Source: Sediminicola sp. YIK13 (GTDB lineage: Bacteria; Bacteroidota; Bacteroidia; Flavobacteriales; Flavobacteriaceae). Taken from it: 64,000 nucleotides of DNA. The notes beneath the pieces are model-generated. The model was not told where the DNA came from. It ran no database searches and saw only the letters and a program-made list of their open reading frames with translations. A program made the position numbers and the translations under genes. The DNA lies in the NCBI RefSeq assembly GCF_001430825.1, contig NZ_CP010535.1, positions 1-64,000 of the forward strand, given 5' to 3'. Below are positions 34,854 through 44,103 of this stretch, piece after piece; position 1 is the first letter of the stretch; every line of letters starts with the position of its first letter.

Positions 34854-35789
34854 TTATTTAACAGCTATTTTTTTATTCCTATAATCAATAATAATAGTAT
34901 TGCTTGAAAAATAGGCATTCCCAGTTATACCCCAAATGCCCATTTGTTTAAAGCCGGCTTCAAATTGGGGGTTATCAAGGAAATAAACAAGTTCGGTCGG
35001 TAATGATCTGCTACCAAATTTCACATCGATTGTAAGTTTACTTCCATATACAGGTAGAGCATTCCCCCAACTATTTACAATTAGGGAATCAGCTATTTTG
35101 CCATCCGAAATAAGTTTTGCATTGTTTTTTACGGTCAGTAGTGAAAAAATGCTTGAACCAGTATCGAACATGAGCATTTCATCTTTATCATCAATGTTAA
35201 AAGGGAGCATTATACGGCCATTTTCCAAAAGCATGTCCTGAAAATCTAAATTGCTATATTCATTCGGAAGTTCTTCATAGAGGCAAATTCGCTTATTGGG
35301 ATAGTCAATAATTAAAATTTTATCTTGAAATAGATCAGGTGCAATTGTTCCTATGTGTTTGGAATTTTTTGTTTTTATTGAGTCTGCAGTCAAAGGATTA
35401 CCATATCCTGCATATAAACCTATGTTGATATTTTCAAATTCTACTTGGCCCATCTTAAGCTTCATCTCCGCGAACTTTACATTTTTTTCACCATTTATCG
35501 TGAAGGTCTTACTAGAATCAATTTTTTCAGCCAGAGCAGGGTATGCGTCTATGTATGGTTTAAATGAATTGCCATATAATTCAGTCGTAACCGCACCAAG
35601 ATCCAACTGCATGGTAAATGCATGTGGTAAGTCATCAACAGTTACTGGAACATTCAGAGCGACCTTGGGAATAAACCGATCTCCAACGGTTGAGCCCTCC
35701 CAGATAAAATCAAAGCAGCCATATTCTTGACTGAAGGTAACGCTTGTTGTTATGAATGTTAGTAGTAAGGCTGTCGTTATTTTTTTCAT
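34854..35789 (-). CDS. Secreted retropepsin-like aspartyl protease-fold protein
   Basis: A 311-residue protein with signal peptide ITTALLLTFITTSVTFSQ. Two half-domains of the aspartyl-protease fold are visible. FTMQLDLGAVTTELYGNSF has DLG where DTG would be catalytic. LMFDTGSSIFSLLTVKNNAK carries a true DTGSS. With only one canonical motif the activity is uncertain. It is a single-gene cassette. Confidence 0.8.
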   Translation of the reverse strand: MKKITTALLLTFITTSVTFSQEYGCFDFIWEGSTVGDRFIPKVALNVPVTVDDLPHAFTMQLDLGAVTTELYGNSFKPYIDAYPALAEKIDSSKTFTINGEKNVKFAEMKLKMGQVEFENINIGLYAGYGNPLTADSIKTKNSKHIGTIAPDLFQDKILIIDYPNKRICLYEELPNEYSNLDFQDMLLENGRIMLPFNIDDKDEMLMFDTGSSIFSLLTVKNNAKLISDGKIADSLIVNSWGNALPVYGSKLTIDVKFGSRSLPTELVYFLDNPQFEAGFKQMGIWGITGNAYFSSNTIIIDYRNKKIAVK

Positions 35790-35806
35790 ATTCTGTATTT
35801 TAATGC

Positions 35807-35940
35807 TATAGAACGTTTGGGCTATGCGCTGGCATGTTGGCTGGCCACATAGTTTTGGTTTAGTTATGGATTTGAAGATAAGTAATATATTCTAAACTTG
35901 TGAGAACTGTAGCGCTTGCGTATAGCCTCTTGTCAGCAAC
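35807..35940 (-). repeat. attC24, attC-like site
   Basis: Left end TATAGAACGTTTGGGCTATGCGC; the crossover is 35813/35814. Right arm GCGCTTGCGTATAGCC, then TCTTGTCAGCAAC. The arms pair well (GGGCTATGCGC with GCGTATAGCC). The end GTCAGCAAC differs from the expected GTTGCCAAC. Confidence 0.7.
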
Positions 35941-36068
35941 ATGCTTTACTTTGCTTCTTATGTGATTTTGGGTTTTCATTTTATTCTTAAAAAGTATTCT
36001 ATGTAGTAATAATCGGGGTCTTTTAATTTTTACTTCTGTTCACATCCCAAACAGAAACCGCTTTTGCT

Positions 36069-36076
36069 TATATTTG
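36069..36076 (+). promoter_or_regulatory. Possible Bacteroidota -7 element upstream of the plus-strand gene
   Basis: TATATTTG matches the Bacteroidota TAnnTTTG -7 consensus. It lies 157 bases before the ATG at 36233, in an AT-rich stretch (35941-36232) with no other gene or site. The -33 element is not clear. An inverted cassette gene cannot use array transcription, so it needs its own promoter. Confidence 0.35.
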
Positions 36077-36232
36077 TTTTCTGTAAAAAAAACGACAATC
36101 ATTTTCTTTGCTTTTTCATGTAAAATGTTCACTTATTTTCAAACAATAGCGGTAAAAGCAAATTTCTGCAATGACACCTTGCATCTAACCTAGGTCTAAA
36201 GAGTCCTGTCAACTTGAATTAACTCTAATCAA

Positions 36233-37600
36233 ATGAGAATAATACCACTTTTATTGATTCTGATATTTTTTTCCTTTACTCCTTTTGCAATCAGTCAAAC
36301 ATTAATTGAAAATTACAGCTCACCCGATAAACTACGGGTATTTATCGATGGCTGTGAACGAAGGGATGGAGGCTGTGATTTAGATTTTATTAGAACGGAA
36401 ATTACAGCAGTGGACTTCTACAGGGATAATCAAAAGGCTGATGTTTTTCTACTGATTAACAATAACAGATCTGGTGGCGGCGGAAGACAATATCAACTTT
36501 TGTTTACGGGTCAACAAAACATCCATGTGGGAAGAAAAGACACCCTTTATGTAAATACAAAACAGACGGATACCGACTTTGAAGTGCGGGAAAGGCTTAC
36601 CAAGTTTATCAAATTAGGTTTAGCATCTTATGTTGCGAAAACCGTAGCTGGAGAGGAGATCGAAATCAATATGAAGACTGACTCTGGCAGTTCGGTAGAT
36701 ACTGTACAGGAAAGCGTTGATCCTTGGAATTATTGGGTTTTTAATGTGGGTAGTGATGCGAATATTGAATTAGAGGAATTGAGCAAGGAAATTAATTATG
36801 GTGGAAATATCAATATTAATCGTATCACGGATAAATGGAAAATTTCCCTATCTGGAAGAATAGATGAAAGGCTGAGGAGAACGATTCAAAAAGTACCAAG
36901 GGTTGATGACAATGGGAATCCGGTACTTGATGAAAACGGTGACCAGGTCATTGATAATGTTGAGAATAATTTTGATGTATCAGAATTTGGTTTTAATCAC
37001 CAGCTTGTGAAGTCTATTTCACCCCAATGGTCCTATGGATATGATATTGCAGGTCGTCAGAACACCCGCTTTAATTATAAGTTTCAGACCAGCTTTAGAC
37101 CAGCTGTGGAGTACAATTTTTTTCCGGAATCAGTGCAGAATTCCAGATTTCTAAGAGTGAACTATGGGATTGAAGTCAGGAATAATAGGTATGTCGAAGA
37201 AACAATTTCCGGTGTTCTTCAAGAAACTAGGCTCCTCCATAGTTTGAGAGCCAGTTTAGGTTTAAATCAACGTTGGGGTAACTTGGAAGTGGGATATCGT
37301 CTGAGAAATTATCTTGATGATTTTAGCTCTTGGTCCACAGGTTTGAATATTAGTGCAGAAGTCCGGGTCACTGGGAATTTTTCTTTCTTTATGAGAGTAG
37401 AAGGTAACTACGTAAAGGACCAGATTTACCTGGCATCAGGAGATTTCACCGAACAGGATATTTTGAGTGGGAGGGTAACCCTACCTTCAGCATATAACAT
37501 AGACACCAGATTTGGGTTTAATTATCGGTTTGGTTCTAATCTCAATAACTTCGTGAACCGAAGATTTTTTGGAAGGGCCAATTTTGTTGGGAATGATTAG
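36233..37600 (+). CDS. Outer-membrane beta-barrel protein, inverted within its cassette
   Basis: A 455-residue protein with signal peptide LLLILIFFSFTPFAISQ. The N-terminal half (about 25-150) contains LRVFIDGCERRDGGCDLDFIRTEI and FLLINNNRSGGGGRQYQLLF, a periplasmic domain. The C-terminal half is a series of amphipathic strands with aromatic ends (SPQWSYGYDIAGRQNTRFNY; WGNLEVGYRLRNYLDDFSS). It ends NYRFGSNLNNFVNRRF, typical of a barrel of about 12 strands. It is one of only two plus-strand genes in the array. Confidence 0.8.
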   Translation: MRIIPLLLILIFFSFTPFAISQTLIENYSSPDKLRVFIDGCERRDGGCDLDFIRTEITAVDFYRDNQKADVFLLINNNRSGGGGRQYQLLFTGQQNIHVGRKDTLYVNTKQTDTDFEVRERLTKFIKLGLASYVAKTVAGEEIEINMKTDSGSSVDTVQESVDPWNYWVFNVGSDANIELEELSKEINYGGNININRITDKWKISLSGRIDERLRRTIQKVPRVDDNGNPVLDENGDQVIDNVENNFDVSEFGFNHQLVKSISPQWSYGYDIAGRQNTRFNYKFQTSFRPAVEYNFFPESVQNSRFLRVNYGIEVRNNRYVEETISGVLQETRLLHSLRASLGLNQRWGNLEVGYRLRNYLDDFSSWSTGLNISAEVRVTGNFSFFMRVEGNYVKDQIYLASGDFTEQDILSGRVTLPSAYNIDTRFGFNYRFGSNLNNFVNRRFFGRANFVGND

Positions 37601-37795
37601 TATATCATTCTTTGCATTTAAGGATTAAACTAACTGAAATCCTACACGAATTATCATTTGAAAATATTCATTTATAATTGGGGATCAGTTTGCCTTGCAG
37701 TGCTTTTATCAGCTTAATGTTCTCTATCAAAGAGAGGTATAAAGGAGTCACTATTAATCCTGTCTTGAATAATTTATCTTTATTCATTTTAAATT

Positions 37796-37808
37796 GTTGG
37801 CAACGGTC
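37796..37808 (-). repeat. attC23, remnant of an attC site
   Basis: Only GTTGGCAACGGTC remains. It contains both a right-end motif (GTTGGCA, matching the cassette start TTGGCAA at 38661) and a left-end motif (GGCAACGG) fused directly, with the central part of the site deleted. Cassettes 23 and 24 are therefore probably locked together. Confidence 0.6.
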
Positions 37809-38632
37809 TATTTTTTATAAACTCCACTTTTAAGTTCTAATTCACCAGTTTTTAAGTGATTAAGAAGATTCATTAGTTTCGGTTTAGTTGTTTCACCCAT
37901 AAGAACGTTTAACCCCATTTTTGGAGGCCCAGATTCTTTCAATTTTGCAACAAGTGCATTGAAAAAATCAATTCCGGCTTGGGTCTGGTTGTTAGATTGC
38001 TCTTTAGTTAAACCAAATTGCGTTAATAAAGCATCCATATCTGTTTCTTTGAAAAGAAAACTCATGACTGATGTACTTGCCCAGGGCATAGGATAATTAA
38101 CTTCTCCATCTTCTTTTTTTAAGATGTCATAATAAAGAAAGTGTCCACCTGGTTTAAGTACTCGACTTATTTCGGAATAGAGCTTTTCTTTGTCAGGAAT
38201 GTTCATTTGAACATGTTGTGTCCAGACCACATCAAACATGTTATCGCCAAATGGAAGGCTTGTAGCATCTCCTTGAACAAATGAAGTCTTACTATCTAAC
38301 TTTACAAGTTTAGAAAGTTCCCTTGCTGTTCTTATATATTCATTACTGAGGTCTATTCCTGTAGCTTGACAATTATATTCATCAGCCAACATTCGACATG
38401 GGCCGCCAAGTCCACATCCTACATCCAAAACTGTTGCACCTTCTAGGTTTATACTTTCAGCAAGTTCTTTTGATACTGCTGCGCCTCTTACATGAAATTC
38501 ATCAGCCCCAGCAATATCAGATCTTTTGACCTCGTTTATTTCAATTCCCTGTTCTATTAAACGATTTACTATATCTTCATAAAGCTCTTCCTTCAGGTAG
38601 TGGTTTTCTATATTTTGATTTAAGCTTTCCAT
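37808..38632 (-). CDS. SAM-dependent methyltransferase (class I)
   Basis: From Met22 of the longer frame it is a 274-residue soluble protein. Motif I is ATVLDVGCGLGGPCRMLA, the acidic motif II loop is CQATGIDLSNEY, motif III is FVQGDATSLPFGDNMFDVVW, and post-II is VLKPGGHFLYYDIL. This matches the UbiE/sarcosine-methyltransferase-like Methyltransf_11 group. The substrate is unknown. The start at 38632 is preferred because the longer frame runs into the attC22 boundary. It is one of the few cytoplasmic enzymes in the array. Confidence 0.88.
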   Translation of the reverse strand: MESLNQNIENHYLKEELYEDIVNRLIEQGIEINEVKRSDIAGADEFHVRGAAVSKELAESINLEGATVLDVGCGLGGPCRMLADEYNCQATGIDLSNEYIRTARELSKLVKLDSKTSFVQGDATSLPFGDNMFDVVWTQHVQMNIPDKEKLYSEISRVLKPGGHFLYYDILKKEDGEVNYPMPWASTSVMSFLFKETDMDALLTQFGLTKEQSNNQTQAGIDFFNALVAKLKESGPPKMGLNVLMGETTKPKLMNLLNHLKTGELELKSGVYKK

Positions 38633-38654
38633 CCTGTTTGATTTTGGTTTATAA

Positions 38655-38775
38655 TTGCCAACGTCCAGATATGGCACGTGCCTCTGGGCTTTCAAATATC
38701 GGTAATGTTTCTTTGTTACCTTTCACTGTCAGATAACTCAGACGGGGCATGTGGAATATCGTTTGTTATGCGGCG
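38655..38775 (-). repeat. attC22, proteobacterial-style attC site
   Basis: In gene orientation it starts CGCCGCATAACAAACG and ends GGACG^TTGGC. The GCATAACAAACG start is very like Vibrio/proteobacterial attC sites and unlike every other site here. The inner arms CACATGCCCC and GGCACGTGCC pair. It follows the GC-rich S9 peptidase gene. Confidence 0.8.
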
Positions 38776-38811
38776 TTCCTCTGCGCCTTGCAACAAGACA
38801 CCAGCAAACAT

Positions 38812-40971
38812 CTACTCAGACGGCACAGCTAGGTGTCGGTCAAAGTATTCGATCATCTTGCCAAATAGGTAGCGATCGTAATGCTGCTCACGGCTCCATC
38901 CGTGCGTCGCACCCGGGGCAAACGCAAAGTCGAAGTCCTTGCCCAGTTTAATCAATTCTTCAGCCAACACGGCCGTCGTCTTAAAGGGTACCACATGATC
39001 CTGGATCCCATGGATGAACAGGAGTTTATCCTCCAGATTCGCTGCATACTTAATCGCCTTTCTTTCGAAAATCTCCGGATGTGTCTGTGGGCGACGAACA
39101 ATTGCCACGTCGTCCGTGCCAAAGAACATCGGGTCAACGGCTGCCGCTGCCGCAACACCCACCTGGAATAGGCCGGGCTTCATCAAGAGCGAATAAACGG
39201 AGAGCGTGCCACCGTAACTGCTGCCCCAGATGCCGATGCGATCGGGATCTACATAATCCAGTGACTCCATGTAGGCAACGGCACTTGCATAATCCTCAAT
39301 ATCCTGGTCGGCAAAGCCCAGCAGGAACTCTTCACGAAATGCTCGGCCATAACCGTTGCTACCACGTGAATCTACCTGCACGATAATATATCCCTTATTA
39401 ACCAACAGTTGTTGTATGAGGCTGTAGTTACCGGCCCAGCGGTTCCTCGCTGTATTGGAATACACGGGTCCAAACAGTACTGGATACTTCTTGCCGGGCT
39501 GCATGTTGGAAGGTTTCAGGATCCGGGCATGCAGCTTATAGTCATCAACCAGACTGGGGAAACTAAGGTATTCCGCAGCCGTCCAGCTTCTCTCCGTGAA
39601 GGCAGGCAGCGGAGCATGGGTTATTCGTGTGGCGTCACTACCCGCGCTGTTTAGCACGTAAAGCTCGGGTGGAGAGGTGTCGTTGCTGTGCATGAACACC
39701 AGGTGCCGGCCATCTGGTGAGGGGTAGCCATCGTTTCGGCCTGCAAGATGCGTTAGCTGCTCGGGCACGCCACCTGAAGTATTCAGGCGATACACGTGTT
39801 GTTCGTACGGATTAACACCGTTGCCAGTATAAAACAGTGCATCACCAGCAATACTTGGGGCAGACAGTACATCGTAGGACGGATCAGTCAATAGCTGAGG
39901 ACGATCCTTAGACGATGAGGGATCAATCGTATAAAGGCCATATCTATCCCCCATATCACTTAAGAAAACGACCTTCTTTCCATCCGGATGCCAAGAAGAT
40001 CCAAACGATGTGTACATGCGGCTCTCTCGAACACCTCGCCAAATCTCGCGCAGTTTGCTTTCACCATGTGCCACAACGTACAACTTACGTTCAACTGCTG
40101 TGTCGGATGCGGTATCAACCAGGAAAGCACCGCTTGGTGACCAGTTGAAGTCGATAATCTGGTTGGCGTGTGGTTCGGGCAAATCGAGGTACGTAATGTT
40201 ACCACTTTCTACATCGAGGAGACCAACCCTGCGAATCTCGTTAGGATCGCCAGGGTAGCTTCGGCGTACCTCATTGGGGTTGGTTTCGGCTGCCAGATAA
40301 TCAGGGAACGGCACCTTTCGCATCTCGCGCCGGTCAACAACGTGAAACGCGATTGTTTGGCCATCTGGGGACCACTTGTACGTTGGCCCACTCCAGATGC
40401 CCGGACCGATTTCGCGTTCCGGTCGGCTATACCGCCCCTTCGGTAGGCTCGAGAGACTGGCGATGCCGATCTCTGTAAGCTGTCGATTCTCTTTGGAATC
40501 GAAGTCAGCTAGCCACAGGTCGCCATCACGTATATATGCCGCCTGCCTGCTGCTTGGTGATATCGATAGGTTATGTGCACCGGTCTCTACGGGCATATAC
40601 TGGAGATCGTCTCCTTGATTTAGCGTTGTTTGCCATAAGTTGTTCCCTCGCAGGCTCATGATTGTGTTTGCGTCGGTCCAGACAATTTCGCTCACTGCCT
40701 CGGATGCCGTATTAGAAATGAGGCGTACTTCCTTTCCGTCGCTTGTGGATAGCCAGAGGCCACGTCCAGGATTTCCTGGTTCACTCCAGGAAAAGGTGAA
40801 ATGCTCGCTGTTCGGTGCCCACGTAGGACGGGAGGGGGTTGTTCCAGTCAGTTTTGGTGTTGCGAATAGGTCGTCAAGAGTGAGCTCGCTTTCCTGTGCT
40901 GTGACTATTGCGGGCATCACCATCAGTAAGCTTACCACTACCCATGTTTGCCAAAAAGATATCTGTTTCAT
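38812..40971 (-). CDS. S9-family prolyl oligopeptidase / DPP-IV-like peptidase, GC-rich foreign cassette
   Basis: From Met25 of the longer frame the signal peptide is WVVVSLLMVMPAIVTAQ. An eight-bladed propeller (WAPNSEHFTFSWSEPG; YKWSPDGQTIAFHVVD; SWHPDGKKVVFLSDMGD) precedes the hydrolase domain with GIWGSSYGGTLSVYSLL (Ser), FIHGIQDHVVPF (Asp) and APGATHGWSREQH (His). The gene is clearly GC-richer than the rest of the window, with many plus-strand shadow ORFs as a result. Its attC is of a different style. Recent acquisition from a GC-richer organism is likely. Confidence 0.92.
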   Translation of the reverse strand: MKQISFWQTWVVVSLLMVMPAIVTAQESELTLDDLFATPKLTGTTPSRPTWAPNSEHFTFSWSEPGNPGRGLWLSTSDGKEVRLISNTASEAVSEIVWTDANTIMSLRGNNLWQTTLNQGDDLQYMPVETGAHNLSISPSSRQAAYIRDGDLWLADFDSKENRQLTEIGIASLSSLPKGRYSRPEREIGPGIWSGPTYKWSPDGQTIAFHVVDRREMRKVPFPDYLAAETNPNEVRRSYPGDPNEIRRVGLLDVESGNITYLDLPEPHANQIIDFNWSPSGAFLVDTASDTAVERKLYVVAHGESKLREIWRGVRESRMYTSFGSSWHPDGKKVVFLSDMGDRYGLYTIDPSSSKDRPQLLTDPSYDVLSAPSIAGDALFYTGNGVNPYEQHVYRLNTSGGVPEQLTHLAGRNDGYPSPDGRHLVFMHSNDTSPPELYVLNSAGSDATRITHAPLPAFTERSWTAAEYLSFPSLVDDYKLHARILKPSNMQPGKKYPVLFGPVYSNTARNRWAGNYSLIQQLLVNKGYIIVQVDSRGSNGYGRAFREEFLLGFADQDIEDYASAVAYMESLDYVDPDRIGIWGSSYGGTLSVYSLLMKPGLFQVGVAAAAAVDPMFFGTDDVAIVRRPQTHPEIFERKAIKYAANLEDKLLFIHGIQDHVVPFKTTAVLAEELIKLGKDFDFAFAPGATHGWSREQHYDRYLFGKMIEYFDRHLAVPSE

Positions 40972-41097
40972 TTTTTTTCTTACTAAACGTCTAATAAATA
41001 TTCTTATTCTGCTCAAAATAGCATTATATCCATTGGAGAGCACACTTTCTGAAGGTCTTCCAAGTTGGATTTTGGTTTACTGTTCAATTTTTACCTG

Positions 41098-41231
41098 GCA
41101 CAAAACGTTAAATGCATGAGCTGTAGCGCAATTCTACTTACTTAATTTTCAGATAGCACTGGCCATTTATTAATGCTTTAGAGATTGAAAATGGCAATTT
41201 CTAAGCTATGGCTTATACACAATGTTGGCGT
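41098..41231 (-). repeat. attC21, attC-like site
   Basis: It starts GCACAAAACGTTAAATGCATGAGC and ends CTATGGCTTATACACAATGTTGGCG; the crossover is 41105/41106. The right end GTTGGCGTT matches the cassette start TTGGCGTT at 44102-44109, nearly 3 kb away, so the three genes between travel as one cassette. Confidence 0.8.
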
Positions 41232-41291
41232 TGGTTCGTTGTAATAATTAATTGAGCAGTTCATTTTTATTTTTAAAAAAGGGTTCTCTAT

Positions 41292-42404
41292 TTATTCGTT
41301 AAAAGTCTTAAAATCACCCAGGTGTTCTGTAGCTTCTTGCAAATCCATAATTAGGAAGCCGAAACCAACACCCGGTTCCGTATTCTCTTTTCCTATCTGA
41401 AAGCTTAAATATTTCCCATCGTCTGATATTACTCCTTGATTGGCCTTGTATCCCTTATAGTTGGTGAAATAAGTTAATCTTTGCATTTCGCCTGATCCAT
41501 CTAATTTCAATTTATACAAATCAAGCAATGGCCAGGCATTTTTGTCGGAGGGTCCGTGTTCGACCAAAGTGTGTAAACCGTCAGGGAATATACCTTCAGG
41601 CTCATCGTAGCAGCAGGGAGAATTGGTGATAGCTTTATATTCTCCGCTTTCGCTATCTACCATGTAAACATCGGTATTGTTTCCATTATTAATGGTGTAA
41701 ACAGAAAATGTCACTTTTACATCTTCTGGTGGAACAAGATTTTGTGTTTCAAGACTGGCATGACCCAGTGAAAAAGGTAATTGCTTTGAATCAAAAATCA
41801 CCCTTTCATTGGCTAACTTTGGTATCCCATCTTGATAAATTATCTCGGCCATTAATAACTTTGCCCTATTTTTGCCCAACTCAGGAAATTGGCGATCTCG
41901 ATGTGTCCAGGATATTCTCATCGTATTTCTGGAAACAGCTGGCCCTTCGGCACAAAGGGTATTTAAAGGGACGGGTTTTTTTACTCCACTTTTATCCATG
42001 ACGTACAACCAAGTAAGGTCACGTGCTTTATCTCTTTCCTCCTTATCGGTAGGATCAAAGAGTTTATTTGGCCCGGCAAGCAGAATGTCGCCATTAGATA
42101 GATACATGGCCCTTGTAAAACCTAAATGATTAAAATGCCTTGTTTTTGGTCGTGTAATTCCGGTTGCCACCTCTAATTCAAATACTTCTCCCATGGGTTT
42201 GTCTAAAAAAAGAATGAATCGGCCATCATGTGACCAATCCGGACGTTCTCCAAAACCACTCACAAGTTTTATATATGGTGGTAAATTATCAATCGGATTA
42301 GCATTTATCAAACCAGATGGAGATTTAATCTGTTCTTGTGCAAAAAAGACTTGTACTTGAAAAAACAGGAATAACAGGAGAATTTTATTTTGCCTCATGG
42401 TCAT
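41292..42404 (-). CDS. TolB-like beta-propeller protein (last gene of a three-gene cassette)
   Basis: A 370-residue protein with signal peptide ILLLFLFFQVQVFFAQ. It contains PD40/TolB-like blades (GERPDWSHDGRFILFLDKPM; NTMRISWTHRDRQFPEL; YLSFQIGKENTEPG). It probably binds ligands in the periplasm; I see no catalytic motif. It lies 45 bases after the nucleoside-hydrolase-like gene, without an attC between them. Confidence 0.8.
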   Translation of the reverse strand: MTMRQNKILLLFLFFQVQVFFAQEQIKSPSGLINANPIDNLPPYIKLVSGFGERPDWSHDGRFILFLDKPMGEVFELEVATGITRPKTRHFNHLGFTRAMYLSNGDILLAGPNKLFDPTDKEERDKARDLTWLYVMDKSGVKKPVPLNTLCAEGPAVSRNTMRISWTHRDRQFPELGKNRAKLLMAEIIYQDGIPKLANERVIFDSKQLPFSLGHASLETQNLVPPEDVKVTFSVYTINNGNNTDVYMVDSESGEYKAITNSPCCYDEPEGIFPDGLHTLVEHGPSDKNAWPLLDLYKLKLDGSGEMQRLTYFTNYKGYKANQGVISDDGKYLSFQIGKENTEPGVGFGFLIMDLQEATEHLGDFKTFNE

Positions 42405-42449
42405 AACTTTAATTGCATCACATTGTTCAAAAACATCGTTAAGGGGCTG

Positions 42450-43286
42450 TTAATTGGAATAAAGATTAAAGAATTGTTCAGTGTCCTTTATATTATTAAT
42501 TCCTAATATCCAACAAACTTCAGACAAGTCTGAGAAGTCCAATCCCCCTGCCGCAATCGCCTCATTGAGGTAACGCCCCTCTTTTCCATTGTATCTATTG
42601 GATAAATCAATGGCAAGTCGCCAAATTTTCTTCAATTTAGGATTTGTAATTTTATCATCCAGGCTATTGAAATCAGGGGAACGAAATCCAGGGGTTCCGT
42701 TACCGACACCATTGCCATCAGGTATTTTGATATAGCTTGTATTTTGTTTAACGAAGCCTAACTTTTCAGGGGTGGTTACCTCTTCGTTCCAATCAGCATG
42801 TTGAACCACATGTATTCTTTTAATAGTATTTATTTTAGGCAGATCCTTTTGAACGGCTTTAACAAGTTCAGCCGAAAAATCAGATTGTCCTGCATCGGCA
42901 ATCCATACGTGACCATTTTTAGAAAGCGTTTTTATAACCAATGGTTTTACCTTTTCAACAGCGCCTTTCATGTTATTGTGAGCATCTGTCCAATGGTCTC
43001 CAAAAGCCAGTTGAAACAAATCATTGGGAGGAACATAAAGGCCTTCTTGCATGCCATAAGTACCTGCAACCGCATGATAGTTTATGTTAGTGAATTTGGA
43101 GTCAGATAATAAAGTGGCCAAAGCAGCAGCAGTTTGAAGGTCATCCACATCAGTCTTGCAATCAAATTGCACAAGTAGCAGGTCTTTCCCTTTATTGAAG
43201 GTTCTGAGCTTTGAGTCCATATCAATGCTCGTGTAAAACGATGAAATAGAAAATATTATAAAAAAGAAGAGTGTTTTCAGTATCAT
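42450..43286 (-). CDS. Nucleoside-hydrolase-like secreted protein (middle gene of a three-gene cassette)
   Basis: A 278-residue protein with N-terminal signal TLFFFIIFSISSFYTS. LLLVQFDCKTDVDDLQTAAALATLL resembles the metal-binding DxDxxxDD start of inosine-uridine nucleoside hydrolases, and WIADAGQSDFSAELV the next conserved strand. C-terminal metal ligands are not obvious. It lies 22 bases after the dioxygenase-like gene. Confidence 0.65.
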   Translation of the reverse strand: MILKTLFFFIIFSISSFYTSIDMDSKLRTFNKGKDLLLVQFDCKTDVDDLQTAAALATLLSDSKFTNINYHAVAGTYGMQEGLYVPPNDLFQLAFGDHWTDAHNNMKGAVEKVKPLVIKTLSKNGHVWIADAGQSDFSAELVKAVQKDLPKINTIKRIHVVQHADWNEEVTTPEKLGFVKQNTSYIKIPDGNGVGNGTPGFRSPDFNSLDDKITNPKLKKIWRLAIDLSNRYNGKEGRYLNEAIAAGGLDFSDLSEVCWILGINNIKDTEQFFNLYSN

Positions 43287-43308
43287 ATTTTTACAATTAA
43301 AATTATTC

Positions 43309-44010
43309 CTATCGCTCTTCGATGACTTCCTGAGTAGAAAAGCGATAGCGCATGTTTCTGTAGACAGCTATATCTGTGATGTCCTTAGGAGTTCCTTCTG
43401 GGATAGCTCTGGCATTTGCAGAGACGCGGTATTCCCCTTTAATGGGAAGCACGCGATGCCAGCAGTGCCCATGTAAGATGACAAGCGTTCCTTTTTTTGG
43501 GGATAGAACTATTTGATTTTCCAAATCCTCATGCGGTTTGCCTGCCGGTAACTCGCCCATTTTGTGAGAGCCAGGGTACACAATCGTTTGGCCGCCCGTT
43601 TTCTTATTGATGTCATGTGTATAAAAAAGGCGATTTAGATTAAATCTGCTTGACTTTTCCGGCGGACTGTCCTGGTGCCACGCCTGACCTTGGGTCCCTT
43701 GTTTTGAAAACATAACCATCAAATAAAGCGATTCCCAGCCTTTTCCCAAAATTCTTTGCGTGAGGTTTTTAAGCAGTTCGTCCTTTTCAATAGGATGGAA
43801 GTTTGCATCTCCTTCCCGTAAAGGAAACCAAGGAATCACTTCTGTTGCTGATTTTTGAATGAAGTCATCCGAATGTTCCCAGTCAGGATTTCTTCTAAAA
43901 TGTGCCAGAATCACCTGATTCAAATGATCCATCAACCCATCAGTGAAAAAGTTTTCTATCACAAGATATCCTTGCTCCCAGAAGTCTCGGGCGTATTGTT
44001 GATAATTCAT
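43309..44010 (-). CDS. Phytanoyl-CoA dioxygenase (PhyH)-like protein
   Basis: A 233-residue soluble Fe(II)/2-oxoglutarate oxygenase fold. Metal ligands are AWHQDSPPEKSS (HxD) and the distal His in HGHCWHRVLP, with the 2-oxoglutarate Arg in GEYRVSANAR. FYTHDINKKTGGQTIVYPGSHK is typical of PhyH proteins. The substrate is unknown. It is the first gene of a three-gene cassette with a nucleoside-hydrolase-like and a TolB-like protein, perhaps a small catabolic unit. Confidence 0.88.
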   Translation of the reverse strand: MNYQQYARDFWEQGYLVIENFFTDGLMDHLNQVILAHFRRNPDWEHSDDFIQKSATEVIPWFPLREGDANFHPIEKDELLKNLTQRILGKGWESLYLMVMFSKQGTQGQAWHQDSPPEKSSRFNLNRLFYTHDINKKTGGQTIVYPGSHKMGELPAGKPHEDLENQIVLSPKKGTLVILHGHCWHRVLPIKGEYRVSANARAIPEGTPKDITDIAVYRNMRYRFSTQEVIEER

Positions 44011-44103
44011 GGTTTGTCTTTTTTAGGTCCCATTGAAGATTTCTATTGCAATTTGGAGGTTTGAAAAAAAGTCAACTATGCGGGTAGCCTATACCCTGAT
44101 TAA

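Noticed and set aside
38812-41119. Many plus-strand ORFs across the S9 peptidase gene
   Set aside because: They are shadows caused by the high GC content of that gene; none has a sensible product.
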